NCBI GenBank assembly: GCA_027310365.1
Contig: DAIDAY010000003.1
Location: 1 to 52,927, forward strand
DNA from: a bacterium
GTDB lineage: Bacteria > Patescibacteriota > Minisyncoccia > UBA6257 > GWB1-50-10
Length of the DNA: 52,927 nucleotides
Direction: 5' to 3'
The notes beneath the pieces were generated by a model, which saw only the letters and a list, made by a program, of their open reading frames with translations, ran no database searches and was not told the DNA's origin. Below, one piece after another: positions 1 through 7,653 of this stretch. Numbering within the stretch: position 1 is the first letter of the stretch; every line of letters begins with the position of its first letter. A program made the translations under genes and the position numbers.

Positions 1-67
1 CTCCCAAGATGTGGATGCGCTCTTTCCTGCATACCACGCAATCCTTCTTGACTTCGGTGTGTTTCAT
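1..67 (-). CDS. Partial unknown protein, N-terminus only
   Basis: Only the first 22 codons lie in the window; the gene continues beyond position 1. The reading begins MKHTEVKKDC and contains a C-x2-C pair (CVVC) that could be half of a zinc ribbon, but this is too little to assign a function. The start is well supported: a strong Shine-Dalgarno sequence (AGGAGG, positions 73-78) lies a few bases upstream of the ATG at 65-67. Most genes here lack such a site, so this one is probably initiated in the conventional way. Confidence 0.55.
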   Translation of the reverse strand, partial: MKHTEVKKDCVVCRKERIHILG

Positions 68-91
68 TTTAACCTCCTATGTTTAAGAACT

Positions 92-122
92 GGGCGTTGC
101 ACCGAGTTTCTCGATGCAACCC
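92..122 (-). promoter_or_regulatory. Strong stem-loop in the leader of the first gene
   Basis: GGGTTGCATCGAG pairs with CTCGGTGCAACGCCC around an AAA loop. It sits 14 nt upstream of the Shine-Dalgarno of the partial gene. No T-run follows, so it is a structured leader or mRNA-end hairpin rather than a canonical terminator. Confidence 0.4.
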
Positions 123-130
123 TCAATCCT

Positions 131-325
131 CTATTGACGATTCAAGGGAGTCAAGGGAAGAGTAGGCTTAAAGAGATTGATCACTTTTCTTACCGCTCCG
201 ATAAGAAGACGCACACCGAGAATAGCTGAAAGCCCATAGTCAACCACTGTCGCCACTGCATCGCCAAACGTATTAAGATCGAATGACGGATGAATACCTA
301 TCGCCGGCAGGTAAGAACTTGCACT
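131..325 (-). pseudogene. Orphan reading frame fused to the LmbE remnant
   Basis: An open frame of 64 codons with no ATG, GTG or TTG near its upstream end, where two TAA codons close it. It reads SYLPAIGIHPSFDLN, then a hydrophobic stretch (VATVVDYGLSAILGVRLLIGAV), then a basic tail ending LTPLNRQ. It overlaps the end of the truncated LmbE-like gene in another frame. It looks like the C-terminal part of a short membrane protein whose start was lost in the rearrangement that cut the LmbE gene. The family is not recognised. Confidence 0.3.
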
Positions 326-417
326 TTATTACCTTGCTTGATGTGCTTGTATAGAGTACCGCCAACCCCTATTATTTCGTCATCGGGGTGAGCCGCAATA
401 ATTAAGACTTTTTTCAT
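298..417 (-). pseudogene. Truncated LmbE/PIG-L deacetylase, N-terminal fragment
   Basis: The 39-residue product begins MKKVLIIAAHPDDEIIGVGG, which is the N-terminal signature of the LmbE/PIG-L N-acetylglucosaminyl deacetylase family: AHPDDE carries metal-binding residues. Full proteins have over 200 residues; here the frame runs to VQVLTCRR and stops at TAG, so the fold and later metal ligands are missing. Its ATG overlaps the dnaX stop codon (ATGA), so it was once translationally coupled to dnaX. The sequence after the break belongs to an unrelated frame, suggesting a deletion or recombination junction near 300-315; an assembly error is the alternative. Confidence 0.7.
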
Positions 418-1532
418 GCTTTTGTTTTTTCCAGCCCTTCCACAATTGCAACCTCGAGGGGAATGCGGGGGAATTGGCTGTAGCGCATCTCGCCGTATGC
501 GGTGATGAGCGTTTTAATGAGGCCGACGTGGGCCGGCGTGAAGTTCTTCGCCTGGGCGAGGATCTTGCCGAGATGTTCGGCCATCATTTCTTTTTTGAAA
601 ACAGCTTCCATCTGCGGATTGGTGCGGAGAACGAGGATTCTCCGGAGATGCTGGATGACGTCGCGGAGGAACTGGCTCAAGCTGAACCCCCCGTCCGCGA
701 TCGACGAAACGAACTCCAGGGCTTTTGCTTGGTCGCCTTTCAAGAGGAACGCGACAAACTCATCAATTTTATCGAAGCCGATTTTCCCGACCGCTTTCTC
801 GATTTCCTCGACTTCGATGCTTTTGTCCCCGAGAGAGATCATTTGGTCGAGGAGGGATTCGGAATCGCGGAAGCTCCCTTCGGCGTAGTCGGCGATGAGA
901 TCGAGCGCCTCGTCGGAAATCTTGATTTTTTCTTCCTTCGCGATTTTCGTGAGCTTCTTCACGATTTCCTCGCGGGGAACGAGCTTGAAATAGAATTTCT
1001 GGGCGCGGGAGGCGATCGTCGCAGGAACTTTTTCCATTTCGGTCGTCGCGAGAATGATGATAATATACGAAGGCGGCTCTTCGAGCGTTTTCAAAAGCGC
1101 GTTCCAGGCGTCTTTCGTCAGCATATGCGCTTCGTCAATGATGTATACCTTGAAGCGGGAAGCCATCGGGGCGGTCCGGATGGATTCTTTGAGGTCGCGT
1201 ATCTCGTCGACGCCGCGGTTCGAAGCGCCGTCTATTTCGACGACGTCCAGGCTCTTCCCTTCGTCTATCGCGAGACACACCGTGCAGGCATTGCAGGGTT
1301 CTCCTTTTTCCTTGAACGCCGAGTCTTTCTCCCGTTTTTCGCAGTTCGCGATTTTGGCGAGGAGCCGCGCCGAGGTGGTCTTGCCGGTTCCGCGGGGGCC
1401 GGAAAGAATATAGGCGTGGGAAAGGCGATCGCGCTTGGCTTCCTCTTTCAATATCTTTACGATGGTCTCCTGGCCCAGAAGGTCCTCGAAGGTGGCCGGG
1501 CGGTATTTGCGGTAGATGGCCAAATGACTCAT
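414..1532 (-). CDS. dnaX: DNA polymerase III subunit gamma/tau
   Basis: This is the AAA+ clamp-loader ATPase that helps open the sliding clamp and load it onto primed DNA. With the start used here it has 372 residues. Visible are the Walker A GPRGTGKT (about 45-52), the four zinc-binding cysteines (about 64, 80, 83, 86), Walker B IIDEAH (about 131-136) and a sensor-1 region ILATTE. The long C-terminal extension of tau that contacts DnaB and Pol III alpha is absent, so only a gamma-like form is made. The start at 1532 (MSHLAIYRKYRP) matches the family; a -10-like TATACT lies 6 nt upstream of it, suggesting a leaderless mRNA. It is divergent from the PEBP operon. Confidence 0.96.
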   Translation of the reverse strand: MSHLAIYRKYRPATFEDLLGQETIVKILKEEAKRDRLSHAYILSGPRGTGKTTSARLLAKIANCEKREKDSAFKEKGEPCNACTVCLAIDEGKSLDVVEIDGASNRGVDEIRDLKESIRTAPMASRFKVYIIDEAHMLTKDAWNALLKTLEEPPSYIIIILATTEMEKVPATIASRAQKFYFKLVPREEIVKKLTKIAKEEKIKISDEALDLIADYAEGSFRDSESLLDQMISLGDKSIEVEEIEKAVGKIGFDKIDEFVAFLLKGDQAKALEFVSSIADGGFSLSQFLRDVIQHLRRILVLRTNPQMEAVFKKEMMAEHLGKILAQAKNFTPAHVGLIKTLITAYGEMRYSQFPRIPLEVAIVEGLEKTKA

Positions 1533-1551
1533 AGTAATAGTATAAGTCTCG
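1533..1551. promoter_or_regulatory. Divergent overlapping -10 boxes for dnaX and the PEBP gene
   Basis: On the minus strand TATACT (1539-1544) lies 6 nt before the dnaX ATG. On the plus strand TATAAG (1541-1546) lies 5 nt before the ATG at 1552. The two boxes overlap, so both genes would share a 19-bp start region, probably with mutual exclusion, and both transcripts would begin at or next to the AUG. Confidence 0.45.
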
Positions 1552-2034
1552 ATGAGTGAAAAACCAACCATGGAAAACAAAACAGATTTAACGCTCAAAA
1601 GTTCCGCCTTCAAGGAAGGGGATATCATTCCACGAAAGTTCACGTGCGACGGCGACAACGTGAATCCACTCCTCGAAATAAAAAACGCGTCGGCGGGGAC
1701 AAAAAGTTTCGCGCTCATCGTGGACGATCCCGATGCGACGCGTGGCAGGACATGGGATCACTGGGTGATGTGGAATATCGACCCGAAGACGCAGTACATT
1801 ATGGAAGACAATTTGCCCTCTGGAGCGGTGCAGGGCTTGAATAGCAGCAATAAAAATAAATATGCGGGCCCGTGCCCGCCACAGGGTGCGAAACCGCACC
1901 GCTATATGTTCAAACTTTACGCGCTTGATACACTTCTCGACATTCCGGCTTCTTCGACAAAAGCACAGTTGGAATCCGCGATCGCGGGGCACGTGATCGG
2001 GCAGACGACGCTCATGGGACTCTACGGAAGATGA
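1552..2034 (+). CDS. YbhB/YbcL family (PEBP-like) protein
   Basis: A 160-residue phosphatidylethanolamine-binding-protein-like protein, the family often called Raf kinase inhibitor-like. Family marks are VDDPDAT, the DHWVMWNID segment, and GPCPPQGxxHRYMFKLYALD, which form the conserved anion/ligand pocket. No signal peptide is seen, so it should be cytoplasmic. The true ligand in bacteria is not known. The start at 1552 fits a -10 box 5 nt upstream; ATG at 1570 (MENKTD) is an alternative. Its stop overlaps the start of the next gene (ATGA), forming a three-gene operon with mpg. Confidence 0.9.
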   Translation: MSEKPTMENKTDLTLKSSAFKEGDIIPRKFTCDGDNVNPLLEIKNASAGTKSFALIVDDPDATRGRTWDHWVMWNIDPKTQYIMEDNLPSGAVQGLNSSNKNKYAGPCPPQGAKPHRYMFKLYALDTLLDIPASSTKAQLESAIAGHVIGQTTLMGLYGR

Positions 2035-2375
2035 TAGGGGTAAAAAAGAGATATCTTGAAAAGCCGTTCTTTCCGACGGCGGAGAAATATCTCTGGACGA
2101 TCCACTCGCGGTTCAAGATGAAGTATTATGGGATCGCCGAATCCCGCATGAAGCGCATCATCAGGTTCCCGGCGCGGTACGAGGAGGGGATAGTTCCGAA
2201 TACCGTTGCGGTCATGCAACCTGCCGGAACGAAGAAGTATTCCGAGATTTGGGCGATGTATAAGCTTGTCGGGAAGAAGTTGAAAGTAATAACGGTATGG
2301 CGCTACCCGGGTGTGAGCCCGAAGCGCGATCCCATCCCGCAGGAAATGTTGAAAGAAATCAGGAGCTTGCTATGA
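2031..2375 (+). CDS. Conserved-looking basic hypothetical protein
   Basis: A 114-residue basic protein, rich in Lys, Arg, Tyr and Trp, without membrane segment or signal peptide. It includes the stretches KYLWTIHSRFKMKYYG and IITVWRYPGVSPKRDP-like sequence near the C-terminus. I do not recognise the family. Gene context supports reality: its ATG overlaps the stop of the PEBP gene and its stop overlaps the ATG of mpg (ATGA at both ends), so it is translated as part of one operon. The basic character and link to a DNA glycosylase would be compatible with nucleic acid contact, but that is only inference. Confidence 0.75.
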   Translation: MIGVKKRYLEKPFFPTAEKYLWTIHSRFKMKYYGIAESRMKRIIRFPARYEEGIVPNTVAVMQPAGTKKYSEIWAMYKLVGKKLKVITVWRYPGVSPKRDPIPQEMLKEIRSLL

Positions 2376-2947
2376 GGAAAATTCTCGGCGAGAAATTTTT
2401 CAACCGGCCGACGCTCAAAGTTGCCGAGAGTTTGCTCGGGAAATATTTAGTGAGAAAATACCGAGGCAAAACCATTGCGGCGATGATAATCGAGGTGGAG
2501 GCGTATGACGGGCCGAACGATAAGGCATCCCATGCTTCCCACGGCAAGACGGAACGGACGAAAATCATGTTCGGGCCGGCGGGACATTGGTACGTTTATT
2601 TCACTTACGGCATGCACTGGATCGTGAACATCGTGACCGGGAAAAAAGACTACCCGGCCGCCGTTCTCATCCGCGCTATTCAAACTATCGACGTCGGACG
2701 TCGATATGTTGGCGGGCCGGCGAGGGTGACGAAATTTTTCAAAATAGACAAAAAGTTCAATAGCAAGGCGGCGAACAAAAAAACCGGCCTTTGGATTGAA
2801 GACCGGGGAATCAAAATCAAGAAGTCTAAAATGCAAAGGGGTCCGCGCATAGGTATTAATTATGCCGGACCCGTTTGGTCCAAAAAAAAGTACAACCTCC
2901 ACCTTAAACCTCAGCTTTTTTGGTGGTGGGATGGCTTCAGTGAGTGA
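2372..2947 (+). CDS. mpg: 3-methyladenine DNA glycosylase (AAG/MPG family)
   Basis: A 191-residue base-excision repair enzyme that removes alkylated purines. The AAG family core is clear: FFNRPTLKVAESLLGKYL near residue 10, the active-site region IEVEAYDGPNDKASHA, then GPAGHWYVYFTYGMHW and a VLIRAI segment. The start at 2372 (MRKILGEKFF) overlaps the previous stop. The extreme C-terminus (after YNLHLKP, with a WWWDGF run) departs from the usual family ending and overlaps the convergent small membrane gene by 37 bp, so the tail may have drifted or been replaced. Confidence 0.92.
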   Translation: MRKILGEKFFNRPTLKVAESLLGKYLVRKYRGKTIAAMIIEVEAYDGPNDKASHASHGKTERTKIMFGPAGHWYVYFTYGMHWIVNIVTGKKDYPAAVLIRAIQTIDVGRRYVGGPARVTKFFKIDKKFNSKAANKKTGLWIEDRGIKIKKSKMQRGPRIGINYAGPVWSKKKYNLHLKPQLFWWWDGFSE

Positions 2948-3186
2948 TCTCTCCGACATTGCCGCCACTCTCGGAATGTCGTTGGGATCCGATGAATCCC
3001 GTAGATGAACCCGAAAAGGAGCAGTGCGATGTAAATTCCTCTTCGTTTCCATGATGGCCGATGATGGTCGCGTGAACGGTAGCCATACATGATGAAACCG
3101 TTGACCATCAGGACAAGCACTCCGATAACTAACACGACTGCGCGGAGTGCTTCTTGGTCCCTAAGTGTTTCAAAATGAAACTCCAT
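2911..3186 (-). CDS. Small two-segment membrane protein
   Basis: A 91-residue protein with a hydrophobic segment at about 16-36 (VVLVIGVLVLMVNGFIMYG) and a second at about 51-64 (GIYIALLLFGFIYGI), separated by a basic histidine-rich loop, and a basic tail. The family is not recognised. It is strongly supported as a gene: AAGGAGGG lies before the ATG and a near-consensus TTGACA/TATAAT promoter lies just upstream. It is monocistronic and convergent with mpg, whose 3' end it overlaps. It should reside in the cytoplasmic membrane; function unknown. Confidence 0.75.
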   Translation of the reverse strand: MEFHFETLRDQEALRAVVLVIGVLVLMVNGFIMYGYRSRDHHRPSWKRRGIYIALLLFGFIYGIHRIPTTFREWRQCRRDHSLKPSHHQKS

Positions 3187-3226
3187 TTATTACCCTCCTT
3201 TATAGTTTTTTTTAAAAACGACTTTC

Positions 3227-3256
3227 ATTATAATCGCAGGACCAAACTCTTGTCAA
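3227..3256 (-). promoter_or_regulatory. Near-consensus sigma70-type promoter
   Basis: On the minus strand TTGACA (3251-3256), an 18-nt spacer and TATAAT (3227-3232). It is the best match to consensus seen in the window. It drives the 91-residue membrane protein, which also has a strong ribosome binding site. Confidence 0.8.
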
Positions 3257-3429
3257 ATGCATAAATAAATGTTGTAAAGAAAACTTGCCGCCTATTCTGC
3301 CCCAACCTCAAATGTTTTTTGAGAGTAGTGCCGTAGATTCCCGCGTGCCGATGCAAGCCCGAGAATTTTCTCAGGTTTATGCATCCTGCATGAAAACTAT
3401 TCTGCGAAGGTATTTTTGAGATAGGTTCT

Positions 3430-3635
3430 CGTTGTTTTCCCGTTCCTTCCTCTTCGCTTGCCTCCTGTGCATGCGCAGGCGGGCATGAAGAAACGCTTGC
3501 CCCGCATCATGCAAGGCTTTGGCGCGGAGAGGACGAAGAGTGGTCCAGCCTTCGCAGCCGAAATAGCTTCGGCGGAGCAGGTAGCGCGAGTTCCACGCTG
3601 AGGAATGTGGTAGCGTGTTTGCGTATGAAAATCTC
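3430..3635. repeat. Intergenic repeats, family A (copy 1) with a family F segment
   Basis: The gap 3187-3640 holds the promoter above and then repeats; I see no gene. Positions 3430-3490 (GTTGTTTTCCCGTTCC, CTTCCTCTTCGCTTGCC, GCGCAGGCGGGC) recur in reverse complement near 52784-52835. Positions 3541-3635 (GGTCCAGCCTTCGCAGCCG, GCTTCGGCGGAGCAGG, GTAGCGTGTTT) match family A, best at 29880-29965. It lies directly downstream of dnaE. Confidence 0.6.
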
Positions 3636-3640
3636 TTCCC

Positions 3641-6600
3641 TCACAATTCTTTTACTCGGTCGCAGATGAACTTGGTGTCGCCGTTTTTCCAGGAAACACA
3701 TCCCTCTACCATCACCACGTTGTTTTCTCGCCACGCGTTTTGGTTTTCGCGGAGGATACTATTGAAAACCAGGAGTTCTATGGAATCGTTGGTGTCTTCG
3801 AGCGTGACAAACATCATCGGCTGGCCGGTTTTCGTCACTATTTTCTGAACCTTGCTCACGACGCCCGCCAAGATGATTTTGGGAGACCGTTCGCCGTTTT
3901 TGGGAAGGGTAAGAGCGTATTTCACGTTTTTCACGATGCCGTTGCCGTTGAGTTTGTCGGCATGGCCGTTGATCGGGTGATCGGTCAGGAAGAGCCCCAA
4001 GAGTTCTTTTTCCCACGACATGATTGATCGCTTGTCGGCAAATTTTCCAGGGTTCAATTTTATTTTGCTGAACTGTTTTTCTCCCGAGAAGAGGGAAAAT
4101 TGGTTGCTCCCCGTATTTTTCTTTGCGGCTTGGTTGAAATCAATGAGGCGGTCCATATTGTCGAGGAGCTCGCCGCGGTCAAGGCTGAAAGAATCGAATG
4201 TGCCGACTTTCACGAGGCTTTCCAGCGATTTCTTGTTGAGGTCACGGTCTTGTACCCGCGAGAGAAAATCGCTCAAATCCTCGTAGGGGCCGCGGAGCGA
4301 CCGTTCTTCGATGATTTTCTCCACGATGTGGAGCCCGACGTTTTTCACGGCGGCAAGCCCGAACCTGATGTTTTCTCCGTCGACCGTGAAGCTCTGGAAA
4401 CTCATATTGATGTCCGGCGGGAGAACTTTGATGCCCAGGCGTTTCGTTTCACTGATCAAGAAGCTGATTCGTTCCACGTCAGCGCCGGAGGTATTGAGAA
4501 GGCTCGCCGCGAATTCCCGAGGATAGTGGGCTTTGAGATACGCCGTCTCATAGCTGATCATTGCGTAGCAAGCGGCATGCGATCGGTTGAATCCATAGCG
4601 GGCGAACGGGGGGAAGAGTTCCCAGATTTCGTTCGCCGTTTTTTTGTTGATGCCATTTTTCACCATGCCCTCGGTGAGCTTTTCTTTTTGTTCATCGAGC
4701 AGTTTCTTGATTTTCTTGCCGATGGCTTTCCGAAGCGTGTCAGCTTCGGCGAGCGTGTATCCCGCCAAGTCCCGTGCGATTCTCATCATCTGTTCTTGGT
4801 AGATGCCGACGCCGTAGGTGCTTTTCAGAATCGGCTCGAGTTTCGGATGGAGATAGGTTACTTCTTCCTTGCCGAACTTCCGGTTGATGTACGAAGGAAT
4901 CAGTTCCATCGGTCCCGGCCGGTACAGAGCCCCCATGACGATGATATCCTCGAGTTCCGTCGGCCTCAGTTCTTTCAGGTATCTCCGCATGCCGGACGAT
5001 TCCAGCTGGAAGATGCCCGTTGTTTCTCCCGATTGGAGAAGTTCGAATGTTTTCTTATCGTCAAGGGGCAAGCGTTCGATGTTTATGTCTACGCCGTGGA
5101 TTTCTTTCACGACGCGGAGCGTTTCTTCGATGGTACTGAGGTTCCTGAGTCCCAGGAAGTCCATTTTCAAAATTCCCAAGTCTTCGACGCTGTGCATTTC
5201 AAATTGCGTAATGACGGAATTTTCTCCTTGCGGCGCTTTTTGGAGGGGCATGAAGTTGGTCAAGGGTTCCGGCGCGATCACGACGCCGCATGCATGGACC
5301 GAAGCGTGCCGCGCGGTTCCTTCGAGTTTGATGGCCGAGTTGATGATTCTTTTGGCGTCAGGATCCTTGTTGTAAAGGGCTTTCAGTTCAGGAAGCGTTT
5401 CCAGGGACTGCTTCAAGTTCACATTGAAGGGGATGAGCTTCGCTATGTGGTCGCCCAGACTGTAGGGAAGGCCTAAAGCCCGTGCGACATCCCGCACGGC
5501 CGCTTTTGACATCATCATTCCGAACGTGATGATTTGAGCTACTCGGTCATCGCCATACTTGTCTTTGACGTACGACAAGACCTCGTCTCTCCGGAGGTCC
5601 GTAAAATCGATATCGATATCCGGTGCTTGGATTCTGTCGGGGTTGAGGAACCGCTCGAAGAGCAGATCGTATTTCAGGGGGTCTAAAGCCGTGATGCCGA
5701 GAATATAGGAAACGATGCTCCCCGCAGCGGATCCGCGGCCGGGGCCGACGACGATGCCGTGATCCTTGGCCCAGTTGACGTAGTCTTGAACGATGAGGAA
5801 ATAATCGGCAAATCCGGTTTTTTCGATGACACCGAGTTCCATCTCGACCCTCTTCTTCACCTCGTCGGTTATTTCTGAATATCTCTTGCTGATCCTCTCA
5901 TCCACCAATTCTTTCACGTATTTCATGGAGGTCTTTCCGTCGGGTACCGGGAATTTGGGAAGGTGGATTTTTCCGAGCTCGATTTCCAAGTTGCATTTCT
6001 CCGCGATCTTCATGGTATTTGCCACCGCTTCCGGAGCATCGGCGAAAAATTCCGCCATCTCGTCGCCGCTCCGGAAGTGCAAGTCGTAATTTTTTAAAGA
6101 CATCCGTTCGCCATCGGTCACTTTTGCATTCGTTTGGACGGCCAAAAGTATTTCATGTTCCGTTTTATCGGAGGTCTCGAGGTAATGGCTGTCCTGCGTC
6201 GCCACGACCGCGACGCCGATTTTTCGAGCAAGTGCAATTGCCCTCTTGTTTAAATCCGGGGTGTGCGGTTGGAGTTCGATATAAAAGTCTTCGCCGAAAA
6301 CTTTCCGATACCACAAGGCCGTCTCCTCGGCTTCGCGCAGCTTTTGGGATTCAAGGAGGCGCGCCATTTCTCCGGAAGAGCACCCGGAAATGCAGATAAG
6401 CCCTTCGTGGTATTTTTCCAAAATCTCTTTGTCGATTCTCGGCTTGTAGTAAAATCCTTCGATGTGGGAAGCGGTGACGAGCTTGATGAGATTCTTCCAG
6501 CCAGCGTCGTTTTTCGCGAGGAGAATCAGGTGATACCTCGTTTCATCGATTTTCGGCCGCTTATTGAGGCGGCCGTACGGCGCGACGTACGTTTCGACGC

Positions 6601-6790
6601 CGATGATCGGTTTGATGTTTTCTTTTTTCGCCTTTTTATAGAATTCTATCGAGGCATAGAGATTTCCATGGTCGGTGACTGCAAGCGCATCCATGTCGAG
6701 CGCTTTCGCTTTCTCCACGAGGCCGTCAACTTTCGAGAGGCCGTCCAAGAGGGAGAAATGCGAATGCGTGTGAAGATGAACAAATTTCAT
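3641..6790 (-). CDS. dnaE: DNA polymerase III alpha subunit
   Basis: The replicative DNA polymerase, 1049 residues, slightly shorter than the usual 1100-1160. Domains in order: PHP domain with HTHSHFSLLDG (about 7-17) and TDHGN; the palm with GPGRGSAAGS (about 349-358) and the catalytic PDIDIDF (390-396); fingers and the helix-hairpin-helix region; and a C-terminal OB fold (GVVSKVQKIVTKTGQPMMFVTLED). The PHP metal ligands appear retained, so residual proofreading-type phosphoesterase activity is possible. It is monocistronic on the minus strand with repeat A1 at its 3' side. No separate proofreading subunit is seen in the window. Confidence 0.97.
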   Translation of the reverse strand: MKFVHLHTHSHFSLLDGLSKVDGLVEKAKALDMDALAVTDHGNLYASIEFYKKAKKENIKPIIGVETYVAPYGRLNKRPKIDETRYHLILLAKNDAGWKNLIKLVTASHIEGFYYKPRIDKEILEKYHEGLICISGCSSGEMARLLESQKLREAEETALWYRKVFGEDFYIELQPHTPDLNKRAIALARKIGVAVVATQDSHYLETSDKTEHEILLAVQTNAKVTDGERMSLKNYDLHFRSGDEMAEFFADAPEAVANTMKIAEKCNLEIELGKIHLPKFPVPDGKTSMKYVKELVDERISKRYSEITDEVKKRVEMELGVIEKTGFADYFLIVQDYVNWAKDHGIVVGPGRGSAAGSIVSYILGITALDPLKYDLLFERFLNPDRIQAPDIDIDFTDLRRDEVLSYVKDKYGDDRVAQIITFGMMMSKAAVRDVARALGLPYSLGDHIAKLIPFNVNLKQSLETLPELKALYNKDPDAKRIINSAIKLEGTARHASVHACGVVIAPEPLTNFMPLQKAPQGENSVITQFEMHSVEDLGILKMDFLGLRNLSTIEETLRVVKEIHGVDINIERLPLDDKKTFELLQSGETTGIFQLESSGMRRYLKELRPTELEDIIVMGALYRPGPMELIPSYINRKFGKEEVTYLHPKLEPILKSTYGVGIYQEQMMRIARDLAGYTLAEADTLRKAIGKKIKKLLDEQKEKLTEGMVKNGINKKTANEIWELFPPFARYGFNRSHAACYAMISYETAYLKAHYPREFAASLLNTSGADVERISFLISETKRLGIKVLPPDINMSFQSFTVDGENIRFGLAAVKNVGLHIVEKIIEERSLRGPYEDLSDFLSRVQDRDLNKKSLESLVKVGTFDSFSLDRGELLDNMDRLIDFNQAAKKNTGSNQFSLFSGEKQFSKIKLNPGKFADKRSIMSWEKELLGLFLTDHPINGHADKLNGNGIVKNVKYALTLPKNGERSPKIILAGVVSKVQKIVTKTGQPMMFVTLEDTNDSIELLVFNSILRENQNAWRENNVVMVEGCVSWKNGDTKFICDRVKEL

Positions 6791-6936
6791 GGGATTTGGG
6801 AGCGGCGCCGTCTCGCCGTTTCGCGGCTTCCCGGACGGCGGAGTGCGTCTCTCCCGACGTTACCCCTTCATTATAGAGAGTTCAGTTTCAAAAACAATGT
6901 CTTATCCGCCGTTTTTTATAGCTTGCCCGATTGGGG

Positions 6937-6942
6937 TATAAT
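6937..6942 (+). promoter_or_regulatory. -10 box of a leaderless rnhB promoter
   Basis: TATAAT, 7 nt before the rnhB ATG at 6950. Transcription would start at or beside the AUG. No Shine-Dalgarno is present in the short interval, and the -35 region is weak. Confidence 0.6.
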
Positions 6943-6949
6943 CTTCGCA

Positions 6950-7543
6950 ATGCTCCAGCAATACATAATCGGAGTGGATGAAGTGGGACGAGGGCCTTTG
7001 GCCGGACCCCTTATGGTTTGTGCGGCAGCCATTCCGAAAGGGATGAGACTGAATTTTCTCCCGAACGGCGTGAAAATCAATGATTCAAAAAAGCTCACAG
7101 CGAAGTCGCGGGAGGCATGGGCAAAAAAACTGAAGGGAAGAGAAATCGTTTTTGCGATCTCAAGCGTTTCGCCCAATACGATTGACAAGATAAATATTTC
7201 TCGCGCCGCAAACCTTGCCGTCCGGAGATCCGTGGAGAAACTCTCCGCGAAAAACGGGATTCCGATCGAACACTCGGTGATTTTTTTGGATGGGGGATTA
7301 CATTTCCCCGGCGGGCGCACAGTCATTAAAGCCGATCAAAAAATCAAAGCCGTCATGGCGGCGTCAATTCTCGCGAAGGTAAGACGTGACAAATATATGA
7401 AAAAACTTTCCGTGAAATATCCAGTCTATGGATTCGAGAGACATGTGGGGTACGGAACGCGGGCGCACATTGCGGCGATCAAGAAACACGGCTTGAGTCC
7501 CGTGCACCGGAAAACGTTCTGCAGGTTTGTGGCAGGTCAATGA
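6950..7543 (+). CDS. rnhB: Ribonuclease HII
   Basis: A 197-residue endonuclease that cuts the RNA strand of RNA-DNA hybrids and misincorporated ribonucleotides. Conserved features: IGVDEVGRGPLAGP (catalytic Asp10 and Glu11), the DSKKL segment, VIFLDGG with a third acidic residue, and AASILAKVRRD with the fourth. The YGFERHVGYGTRAH segment and C-terminal HRKTFC are typical. The start at 6950 sits 7 nt after TATAAT, predicting a leaderless message. It is convergent with murC and divergent from dnaE. Confidence 0.95.
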   Translation: MLQQYIIGVDEVGRGPLAGPLMVCAAAIPKGMRLNFLPNGVKINDSKKLTAKSREAWAKKLKGREIVFAISSVSPNTIDKINISRAANLAVRRSVEKLSAKNGIPIEHSVIFLDGGLHFPGGRTVIKADQKIKAVMAASILAKVRRDKYMKKLSVKYPVYGFERHVGYGTRAHIAAIKKHGLSPVHRKTFCRFVAGQ

Positions 7544-7565
7544 ATCACCGCACGCAAGCGATGGG

Positions 7566-7651
7566 GTATTGCCAAGGCAATCTCTCGACCCGCGGACTCG
7601 CTCGGGATTTTTAGCGCGCACACAACCTCCACGGGCACGCACCCGTGGGAA
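7566..7651. terminator. Hairpins between convergent rnhB and murC
   Basis: The 110-bp gap holds several small inverted repeats: ATTGCC-AA-GGCAAT, CCCG...CGGG followed by ATTTTT on the plus strand (candidate rnhB terminator, about 7600-7618), and CCACGGG-CACGCA-CCCGTGG (about 7631-7650). The last has no long T-run on either strand. Assignment as terminators is tentative. Confidence 0.4.
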
Positions 7652-7653
7652 AT

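Noticed and set aside
11-229. Plus-strand 72-codon frame at the window start
   Set aside because: It overlaps a minus-strand gene start with a strong Shine-Dalgarno and the remnant frame; no start signal of its own.
474-1559. A 361-codon open frame antisense to dnaX
   Set aside because: It is the mirror of dnaX codon bias; dnaX has all catalytic motifs and the antisense product is a compositionally odd Arg/Phe/Glu-rich chain.
4100-5476. A 458-codon open frame antisense to dnaE
   Set aside because: Shadow of dnaE; no motif and no start signal, while dnaE is complete on the other strand.
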